Positions 13,650 through 19,171 of a stretch of 19,171 bases of DNA are shown piece after piece. Position 1 is the first letter of the stretch. Each line of letters begins with the position of its first letter. This DNA is from JANQEA01 sp964530075. GTDB taxonomy: Bacteria; Bipolaricaulota; Bipolaricaulia; UBA7950; UBA9294. Location of the stretch: NCBI GenBank assembly GCA_964530075.1, contig CAZGXU010000042.1, positions 1-19,171 of the forward strand, read 5' to 3'. Both the position numbers and the translations under genes were made by a program. The notes under the pieces are model-generated. The model saw only the letters and a list, made by a program, of their open reading frames with translations, was not told where the DNA came from and did not search any database.

Positions 13650-14758
13650 AGGTCACGCTCACGGCGATCAAGGCGGACGTGGGGAGCATCGGCGGGCACA
13701 TCTGCCCCAGCGAGGAGCTCCTGATGGCGGTCGAAGAGACCGTCGCCCGGCAGGGTGACGGTCTGATCCTCGATTATGCACTGAACTACACCGGCGACGA
13801 CGTCGCAGTCCTCCTGACGCACGATCGGGGGATCGACGACGCGCGCGTCCACCGACTGACGTGGGACGCGTTCCTCGCGGGGACGGAGGTAGCGAAACGA
13901 CAGGGCCTCTACGGCGCCGGACAGGACATCCTGAAGGACGCGTTCTCCGGGAACACCCGCGGGCTCGGGCCGGCGGTCGCGGAGATGGAGTTCGAGGAGC
14001 GCCCGAACGAGCCGTTCCTGATGTTCACTGCCGACAAGACCGAGCCGGGCGCGTACAACCTCCCTCTCTTCCTGGCCTTCTCCGATCCAATGTACAACGC
14101 GGGGCTGATCCTCTCGCCGACCGGCGGGAAGGGCTACCGGTTCACGGTGATGGACGTCGACTGCAGTGAGGGCGACCGCGTCATCGAGCTCGTCACCCCT
14201 GAGGACACCTACGATCTGGCGGCGCTCCTTCGGGACAACGGTCGGTTCGTGGTGGAATCGATCCACTCGCGCCACGACGGGGACATCGCCGTCTCCTCCT
14301 GCACGACGCGCCTCCGGAACATCGCCGGGAAGTACGTTGGAAAGGACGATCCGATCATGCTCGTTCGGACCCAGAAGGACTTCCCCGCCACCGGCGAGGT
14401 CCTCGCACCGTTCGAGATCTGCCACTACGTGTCGGGCTTCATGCGCGGGAGCCACGTCGGCCCGCTGATGCCGGTCAGGGCGAAGAGCAGTGTCTCGTTC
14501 TTCGACGGGCCGCCGATTGTCTCCTGCCTCGCATTCTCGATTCACGACGGAAAGCTGACGGAGCCGGTCGATGCGTTCGATCATCCCTATTGGGACTGGG
14601 TGCGCCAGAAGGCGGCGCGAAAGGCCCATGACATCCGCGAGCAGGGCTTCTCCGGACCGGCGATGCTTGGCATCCACGACCTGGAGTACGTCGGAATCAG
14701 CCACCGGCTGGACGCGCTGGACGAGCGGTTCGCCACCCGTCGGGGGGCCGACGAATGA
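13646..14758 (+). CDS. fbp: Fructose-1,6-bisphosphate aldolase/phosphatase (archaeal type)
   Basis: The protein has 370 residues. This bifunctional gluconeogenic enzyme condenses the two triose phosphates and dephosphorylates the product to fructose 6-phosphate, making gluconeogenesis one-way. It is typical of archaea and deep-branching or thermophilic bacteria. Family landmarks: IKADVGSIGGH at 8-18 (Asp11 and His18 bind Mg), GDD at 50-52, the long conserved block GTEVAKRQGLYGAGQDILKD at 79-98 followed by AFSGN and AEMEFEERP, ADKTEPGAYNLP at 129-140, and KYVGKDDP at 229-236, whose Lys233 corresponds to the Schiff-base lysine, with Asp234 and Asp235 binding Mg. The start is set by GGAGGGG at 13631-13637, 8 bases before ATG. 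Its stop overlaps hpt by 4 bases. Confidence 0.96.
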   Translation: MKVTLTAIKADVGSIGGHICPSEELLMAVEETVARQGDGLILDYALNYTGDDVAVLLTHDRGIDDARVHRLTWDAFLAGTEVAKRQGLYGAGQDILKDAFSGNTRGLGPAVAEMEFEERPNEPFLMFTADKTEPGAYNLPLFLAFSDPMYNAGLILSPTGGKGYRFTVMDVDCSEGDRVIELVTPEDTYDLAALLRDNGRFVVESIHSRHDGDIAVSSCTTRLRNIAGKYVGKDDPIMLVRTQKDFPATGEVLAPFEICHYVSGFMRGSHVGPLMPVRAKSSVSFFDGPPIVSCLAFSIHDGKLTEPVDAFDHPYWDWVRQKAARKAHDIREQGFSGPAMLGIHDLEYVGISHRLDALDERFATRRGADE

Positions 14759-15333
14759 ATCGGAAGCAGGTCGTGGATCGGATCTCTCGCGTCCTCTATT
14801 CCGAGGAGGCGATCCGACAGCGGGTCGGCGAGCTGGCTGAGCGGATCGCCGGGGACTACACCGAGCGCGGATTCGCCCGAGATCCACAGCGGCGCCCGAT
14901 CCTGCTGGTCGGGATCCTCCGCGGCGCGCTCGTCTTCATGTCCGATCTGGCCCGTCGATTCTCGATGCCCGTCGAATACGACCTGATCAGTATTTCCTCG
15001 TACGGGAACGGAACGGCCCCGGGCGCGGTCCGGCTGGTGAAGGATCTCGAAAAGCCGATCGACGGGCGGGACGTCCTGATCATCGAGGACATCATCGATA
15101 CGGGGTTTACGATCGAGTACCTGAAGCGCAGCTTCGCCGCGCGGAACGCCGCCTCGGTCCGGGTCTGCTCGCTGGTCGACAAGACCGCCCGCCGTGAGAA
15201 GCCGGTCGACATCGACTACGTCGGGTTCACGCTCGAGGAGGATGCGTTCGTCGTAGGATACGGCATGGACTACGCGGAGCTGTATCGGAACCTGCCGTTC
15301 ATCGGGGTCCTCAAACCTGAATTCATCCGATGA
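14755..15333 (+). CDS. hpt: Hypoxanthine phosphoribosyltransferase
   Basis: The protein has 192 residues. This purine-salvage enzyme joins hypoxanthine or guanine with PRPP to give IMP or GMP in the cytoplasm. The PRPP loop is VLIIEDIIDTGFTI at 107-120, with the two acidic residues E111 and D112; LRGALVFMSDL near 55-65 and SYGNGTAPG near 82-90 (the flexible loop) are typical of Hpt rather than Apt. The ATG overlaps the fbp stop and its stop overlaps the tsaD start, both as ATGA, so the three are translationally linked. The enzyme has no metabolic tie to fbp beyond central metabolism. If the distant hydroxylase operon degrades purines, this gene would be its salvage counterpart, but nothing here shows that. 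Confidence 0.95.
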   Translation: MNRKQVVDRISRVLYSEEAIRQRVGELAERIAGDYTERGFARDPQRRPILLVGILRGALVFMSDLARRFSMPVEYDLISISSYGNGTAPGAVRLVKDLEKPIDGRDVLIIEDIIDTGFTIEYLKRSFAARNAASVRVCSLVDKTARREKPVDIDYVGFTLEEDAFVVGYGMDYAELYRNLPFIGVLKPEFIR

Positions 15334-16364
15334 CCGAGGTCAGCCCGTTCTTCACTCTCGGGATCGAAACCTCGTGCGACGAGACGTCGGTCGCGATCCT
15401 GCGTGGCGAGACCGACGTCGTCGTCGAGCTCGTCTACTCGCAGGCTGGGCTGCACGCGAGGTACGGCGGTGTGGTCCCGGAGATCGCGTCACGCAACCAC
15501 GTTCGCAAGCTCCCGTACCTCGTCCGGGAGGCCGTCGGGACGTCCGGCGCCGCGCTGGACGACCTCTCACTGATCGCGGCGACGAACGGACCCGGGTTGA
15601 TCGGCCCGCTGCTCGTCGGCCTCTCCTACGGCAAGGGGATGGCGTTCGGCCTCGATGTCCCGTTCATCGGTGTGAACCACTTGGAGGGGCACATCTTCGC
15701 GCACCGACTGCACGCGCCGGAGGTCGATCCCCCGTTCATGGCGTTGATCGTCTCGGGCGGACACACGACGCTGGTCGACGTGCCGGCGTACGCGGAGTAC
15801 CGCTTGGTGGGACGAACGGTCGACGACGCGGCGGGCGAGGCGTTGGACAAGGTCGGCAAGATGATCGGGATCGGATACCCGGCCGGAGCGGAGATCGATC
15901 GATTGGCCGGTGAAGGGGATCCGAACGCGATCCCGTTCCCGCGGCCGATGGCCGGCTCGCCCGGCTTCGACTTCAGCTTCGCCGGATTGAAGACGGCGGT
16001 CCTGTATCACCTGAGGAAGCACCCGCGGGAGCGCCGCGAGGACGTCGCGGCCTCGGTCCTCGCCAGCGTCGTGGAGATCCTGACCAAGAAGTCGATCGAG
16101 GCGACACGGCGTTACCATCGCCCCCGGCTGATCGTCGTCGGGGGCGTCGCCGCCAGCTCCCATCTGCGGGACGAGTTCGTCAGGGCGGGGGCGCAACGGG
16201 GGATCGAGGCGTTGTTCCCACCGCTTCACCTCTGCACCGACAACGCGGCGATGATCGCCGCCGTCGGCGCGTTTCGACACCTACGGCTCGGGGAATCGCA
16301 CCCGCTGTCGCTTGCTCCGAACCCCTCGCTCGGGATCGGGGAGGGCGATGGTGCGCCGGCCTGA
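15330..16364 (+). CDS. tsaD: tRNA threonylcarbamoyladenosine transferase TsaD
   Basis: The protein has 344 residues and normal length. TsaD moves the threonylcarbamoyl group from its AMP adduct to A37 of ANN-decoding tRNAs, working with TsaB and TsaE. Visible motifs: GIETSCDETS at 11-20 (ASKHA ATP-binding start), HLEGHIFAH at 117-125 with the metal-binding H117 and H121, LIVSGGHTTLVD at 139-150, and the C-terminal CTDNAAMIA segment, whose Asp completes the metal site. It starts at ATG 15330, overlapping hpt by 4 bases, and is the last gene of the plus-strand operon. It converges on the DUF1385 gene with only 27 bases between stops and no evident terminator. The C-terminus SLGIGEGDGAPA is slightly variable. 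Confidence 0.97.
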   Translation: MTEVSPFFTLGIETSCDETSVAILRGETDVVVELVYSQAGLHARYGGVVPEIASRNHVRKLPYLVREAVGTSGAALDDLSLIAATNGPGLIGPLLVGLSYGKGMAFGLDVPFIGVNHLEGHIFAHRLHAPEVDPPFMALIVSGGHTTLVDVPAYAEYRLVGRTVDDAAGEALDKVGKMIGIGYPAGAEIDRLAGEGDPNAIPFPRPMAGSPGFDFSFAGLKTAVLYHLRKHPRERREDVAASVLASVVEILTKKSIEATRRYHRPRLIVVGGVAASSHLRDEFVRAGAQRGIEALFPPLHLCTDNAAMIAAVGAFRHLRLGESHPLSLAPNPSLGIGEGDGAPA

Positions 16365-16391
16365 ACCGGGTCGCGCGATCGCTGCCGACGG

Positions 16392-17294
16392 CTACTCCGT
16401 GACGGGGACCGCCTCGAGTTCCGGCTCCGTCGAGACCTCCTCGGCGCCGAGGACGCGTCGAAGCACGGCGAGCGCGACCTCGACCATGTCGTCGTCAGGC
16501 TCCGCCGTGGTCAGACGTTGCAGCCAGAGTCCCGGCTGTGCCAGGAGTCGAACCCACCAGCGATCGAAGTTGCGGCCGGTGAACCGAAGCGCCTCGTACG
16601 ACAGGCCCGCGACGACGGGAAGGAGGAGGAGGCGCGAGAGGACCTTCAGCCAGAGCACCGGGTTCCCCGCGAGCGAGAAGACAAGGATCGCGATGACCAA
16701 GACGGTCATCAGAAAGGCAGTCCCGCACCGCGGATGGAGCGTCGAGTGGCGCTTGGCGTTCTCGAGCGTCAGGGGTTCGTCGGCCTCGTAGGCGTAGACC
16801 ACCTTGTGCTCCGCACCGTGATATTGGAAGACGCGGTGAACGTCCTTCAGCCTCGAGATGACGTAGAGGTAGACGAAGAAGAACGCCAACCGGATGAACC
16901 CCTCGACGAGATTGAACAGGACGGAGTTCCCGAGCCGGAGGCCGGCGATGCTGTTGGTCAGGTACAGCGGAAGGACGATGAACGCCCCGACCGCGACGAC
17001 GATCGCGACGGCGAACGTGAAGAACGTCCCGCCTCGGCTCAGCTGCTCATCCTCGGGGAAGGCAAGCTGCGTCGACAGGTTCAGCGCGCGGAGCCCGAGG
17101 GACATCATGTCGTACATTCGGAACAGACCCCGGACGAACGGGACCTGACCGAGTTGGTTGAACCGGGCCCGTGCGCGGATCGAGCGAACGAGGATCTCGC
17201 CGTCGGATTGGCGACGAACGGCGACCGCTATACGGTCGCCGTTCTGCATCATCACGCCCTCGATGACTGCTTGACCGCCGACGGGCGGCTTCAC
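16392..17294 (-). CDS. DUF1385 membrane protein (YqhQ-like)
   Basis: The protein has 300 residues and unknown biochemical function. The family pattern is complete: VGGQAVIEGVMMQNG at 5-19, YHGAEHKVVYAYE at 158-170, STLHPRCGTAF at 184-194, and near the end LWLQRLTTAEPDDDMVEVAL at 256-275. Four hydrophobic segments (about 91-117, 127-147, 194-208, 218-232) place it in the cytoplasmic membrane. The conserved His and Cys residues suggest a metal site, but that is inference. The start is GTG 17294-17292, overlapping the rpmE stop as GTGA. The order rpmE then DUF1385 is common in several bacterial phyla, often followed by prfA, but here tsaD lies on the opposite strand instead. The last 20 residues are acidic and variable. 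Confidence 0.92.
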   Translation of the reverse strand: MKPPVGGQAVIEGVMMQNGDRIAVAVRRQSDGEILVRSIRARARFNQLGQVPFVRGLFRMYDMMSLGLRALNLSTQLAFPEDEQLSRGGTFFTFAVAIVVAVGAFIVLPLYLTNSIAGLRLGNSVLFNLVEGFIRLAFFFVYLYVISRLKDVHRVFQYHGAEHKVVYAYEADEPLTLENAKRHSTLHPRCGTAFLMTVLVIAILVFSLAGNPVLWLKVLSRLLLLPVVAGLSYEALRFTGRNFDRWWVRLLAQPGLWLQRLTTAEPDDDMVEVALAVLRRVLGAEEVSTEPELEAVPVTE

Positions 17295-17503
17295 TTAGCC
17301 TTCTTCCTCTTGGCGTACTTCCGGTTGAACCGCTCGACGCGACCCTCGGTGTCGACGAAGCGCTCTTCGCCGGTGAAGAACGGATGACACTTCGAGCAGA
17401 TGTCGACGCGCATCTCCTCGACCGTGGAGAGCGTGTCGAACTCGGCTCCGCATCCGCAGTGGATCTTCGCCGGTTTCAGTTCGGGATGAATACCCTGCTT
17501 CAC
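17291..17503 (-). CDS. rpmE: 50S ribosomal protein L31 (zinc-binding form)
   Basis: The protein has 70 residues. It keeps the zinc ligands of the C+ form of L31: C16 and C18 (CGC) and C36 and C39 (CSKC), followed by HPFFTGEERFVDTEGRVERF, a highly conserved block. The start is GTG 17503-17501 with GGAGGAA about 4 bases upstream. It lies 19 bases after rpsI and overlaps the DUF1385 gene by 4 bases. The Lys-rich end KYAKRKKAK is typical. Because the cysteines are present this is the zinc-replete form; a C-minus paralogue, if any, is not in the window. Confidence 0.97.
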   Translation of the reverse strand: MKQGIHPELKPAKIHCGCGAEFDTLSTVEEMRVDICSKCHPFFTGEERFVDTEGRVERFNRKYAKRKKAK

Positions 17504-17522
17504 GTTTCCTCCGTTTCGATCC

Positions 17523-17960
17523 CTAGCGCTTGGAGTACTGCTCGCTCTTCCGCGCCTTCCGCCGATTGATCTTCTTCCGCTCGACCTCGCGGGCGTCGCG
17601 GGTCAACAGGCCGGCCTGCCTCAGCGGGAGCTTGTACTCGTCGGTGACGCCAACCAACGCGCGTGCGATTCCCAGCCGAACGGCCTCCAGCTGCCCGGTG
17701 AACCCGCCGCCGCGAACGCGTGCCTTCACGTCGTACTTCCCGACCGTTCCGGTCACGTAGAACGGCTGCTTGAGGCTCTTTTCGAGATACTCGGTCACAT
17801 TCAAGTGTGGGGAGAAGTACTCGTCCGCCGGCCGACCGTTGACGATGAGCTCGCCGCCGCCCTCGGAAAGGTAGACGCGAGCCGTCGCGCTCTTCCGACG
17901 TCCGACGGCATGAAACGCGTCGTTCACCTGCTTTGGCAATCGTCGTTCACCCTGCTCCAC
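17523..17960 (-). CDS. rpsI: 30S ribosomal protein S9
   Basis: The protein has 145 residues, about 15 longer than usual at the N-terminus. The core begins AVGRRKSATARVYL at 18-31 and includes VNGRPADEYF and RGGGFTGQLEAVRLGIARAL. It ends with the expected basic tail, DAREVERKKINRRKARKSEQ and then YSKR, which reaches the decoding site. The start is GTG 17960-17958; AGGAGG lies at 17978-17973, 12 bases away, a long spacing, but no better start is in frame and the upstream frame lies in the promoter. It is first in the rpsI-rpmE-DUF1385 unit, driven by the promoter at 18035-18007. In most bacteria rpsI follows rplM; here the gene upstream is a flavoprotein. Confidence 0.96.
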   Translation of the reverse strand: MEQGERRLPKQVNDAFHAVGRRKSATARVYLSEGGGELIVNGRPADEYFSPHLNVTEYLEKSLKQPFYVTGTVGKYDVKARVRGGGFTGQLEAVRLGIARALVGVTDEYKLPLRQAGLLTRDAREVERKKINRRKARKSEQYSKR

Positions 17961-18006
17961 GAAAGGGAAACACCTCCTGCTAACATACCCATCGACGGAT
18001 CGAAGA

Positions 18007-18035
18007 ATGATACCGGACCCGCGATGGGGTGTCAA
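18007..18035 (-). promoter_or_regulatory. Near-consensus promoter of rpsI-rpmE-DUF1385
   Basis: On the minus strand, TTGACA (18035-18030, perfect) and TATCAT (18012-18007, 5 of 6) are 17 bases apart. The start near 18000 gives a leader of about 40 bases before GTG 17960. This is the best -35/-10 pair I see in the window. Confidence 0.8.
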
Positions 18036-18097
18036 CGCCCATCGATTGGTCGTTTCCCGGCCATGACGCCCTGCGTGCATCCGACGACACCCGATGC

Positions 18098-19171
18098 CTA
18101 GAAGAGCCACCTGACGAGTCGCCGGAGGACCGGACTCTCCAGCCGGTTCATCATCCAACGTTCCGACACCCGCTTGGTGAGGAACGACATCGACGGGAAG
18201 CTGTGCTGGAGGACCATGATCTTGTGGATGCGGAGCCGGTTCTGGATCGCCAATCCCCACTCATTGATCATCTCCCCCGCACCCTCGCCGACGATCCGGA
18301 CGCCGTAGATCCGACCGGCCTTGCCGACGTACGCCCGGACGGAGCCGACGGCGATCCCTTCGGCGATCGCCGCGCCGTAGTCGGCGTAGCTCTCCTCGAC
18401 GACCTCGTACGGGACGTCGTTCGCCTTGAGATCCCGCTCGAGCGCCCCGACGTGGGCGACCTGCGGCTCGGTGAAGACGGTCCACGGGACGACGTACCTA
18501 CGGAAGTCGAACCGGATCGGCGGCGGCGCGACGGCGTTCATCAGAGCGATCATCCCCTGATGCATCGCGGCATGCGAGAAGCGGTAGGTGCCGTTGCAAT
18601 CGCCCGGCGCGTAGATGTGCGGCGAGGACGTGCGGAGCCGGTTGTCGACTTCGATCCCGCCCTCGCCGTATCGGACGCCAGCCGCTTCCAGGTTCAGCCC
18701 GTCGAAGTCGTAGCGTCGGCCGACGGCGACGAGGAGATGGTCCGCTCGGAAGAGCTCGCCGTGGTCGGTCTGCAAGGTGATCACGGCGTTCTCACGGGCG
18801 ACGCGGCGGATCCCGCGCGCGTTGTAGACGCGGATCCCCTCCTCGCCGAAGACCTCTTCGAGGAGCTTGCCCGCGTCCCAGTCTCCATAGGGAAGGAGAT
18901 GGGGATCGAGATGAACGATCGTCACCCGCGAGCCGAGACGTCGGAACGCTTGCGCCATCTCGCAGCCGATCGCGCCGCCGCCGATGATCAACAGGCTCTC
19001 CGGGATCGCCTCCAGCCCGAAGATCGTCTCGTTCGTCAGGTACTCGACCGATTCGAGCCCGGCGATCGGAGGGATCGCCGGGCGCGTCCCGACGCAGACG
19101 AAGATCCGCTTCGCCGTGGCGGTCCGCCCTCCGACGGAGACCGTGTGCGGATCGACAAACGACGCCGATCC
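18098..19171 (-). CDS. Pyridine nucleotide-disulfide oxidoreductase (MerA/Lpd-like), N-terminus cut by window edge
   Basis: The frame is open to the right edge and 357 residues are visible. The part upstream of 18991 reads GTRPAIPPIAGLESVEYLTN, then LIIGGGAIGCEMAQAF, the second dinucleotide (NAD(P)H) binding site, so the TTG near 18991 is internal and not a start. IYAPGDCNG is the FAD-contacting motif, and VVPWTVFTEPQVAHVG opens the dimerisation domain. The redox-active Cys pair would lie in the missing N-terminus. At the C-terminus, where dihydrolipoamide dehydrogenase has the catalytic HPTxxE, this protein has LQHSFPSMSFLTKRVSE, a variant I associate with MerA-like oxidoreductases of unknown substrate, and it ends in a hydrophobic/basic tail LRRLVRWLF. 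Mercury reduction should therefore not be assumed. It is followed, after about 140 bases containing the rpsI promoter, by rpsI. Confidence 0.9.
   Translation of the reverse strand, partial: GSASFVDPHTVSVGGRTATAKRIFVCVGTRPAIPPIAGLESVEYLTNETIFGLEAIPESLLIIGGGAIGCEMAQAFRRLGSRVTIVHLDPHLLPYGDWDAGKLLEEVFGEEGIRVYNARGIRRVARENAVITLQTDHGELFRADHLLVAVGRRYDFDGLNLEAAGVRYGEGGIEVDNRLRTSSPHIYAPGDCNGTYRFSHAAMHQGMIALMNAVAPPPIRFDFRRYVVPWTVFTEPQVAHVGALERDLKANDVPYEVVEESYADYGAAIAEGIAVGSVRAYVGKAGRIYGVRIVGEGAGEMINEWGLAIQNRLRIHKIMVLQHSFPSMSFLTKRVSERWMMNRLESPVLRRLVRWLF

Overview
High-GC bacterial chromosomal DNA (mostly coding, strong G/C preference at third codon positions, Shine-Dalgarno starts, many GTG starts, 4-base ATGA/GTGA gene overlaps). 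The lineage cannot be fixed from sequence alone. An archaeal-type fructose-1,6-bisphosphate aldolase/phosphatase next to bacterial hpt, tsaD, rpsI, rpmE and a DUF1385 gene points to a deep-branching, anaerobic or thermophilic bacterium. Bipolaricaulota/Acetothermia is a low-confidence guess.

Layout. (1) 1-920: the C-terminal tail of an IS transposase runs in from the left edge, followed by about 370 bases with no convincing gene and a small CxxC...CxxC zinc protein with a Gly/Arg-rich tail. (2) 921-9399, minus strand: one catabolic operon transcribed right to left. It encodes FAD, [2Fe-2S] and molybdopterin subunits of a xanthine-dehydrogenase-family hydroxylase, then FdrA, a DUF1116 (YlbE) protein, a cyclase-family metallohydrolase and a DUF2877 (YlbF) protein. 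FdrA/YlbE/YlbF homologues in E. coli are reported to form oxamate carbamoyltransferase. The operon therefore reads as hydroxylation of an N-heterocycle, hydrolytic ring or amide opening, and carbamoyl transfer to phosphate. Its substrate is unknown. It has a good promoter at 9520-9492, with a terminator-like hairpin right at the start of the transcript. (3) 9582-13512, plus strand: a metal-handling cluster with a ferredoxin reading frame broken by an in-frame TAA, a CDF zinc-type exporter, an unlisted 29-residue Trp/Phe/Cys-rich membrane peptide (10951-11040) and a CopA copper ATPase. (4) 13550-16364, plus strand: a strong promoter, a possible leaderless 21-codon leader ORF with a hairpin, then fbp, hpt and tsaD, each overlapping the next by 4 bases. 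(5) 16392-17960, minus strand: rpsI, rpmE and a DUF1385 membrane protein from a near-consensus promoter at 18035-18007, without the usual rplM. (6) 18098-19171, minus strand: a MerA/Lpd-like flavoprotein cut by the right edge.

Most worth following up: the 29-residue peptide in the metal cluster; the hydroxylase plus FdrA/DUF1116/cyclase/DUF2877 operon; the twin hairpins in the 3' end of the [2Fe-2S] gene; the broken ferredoxin in frame with the exporter; and the overlapping leader ORF/hairpin before fbp.
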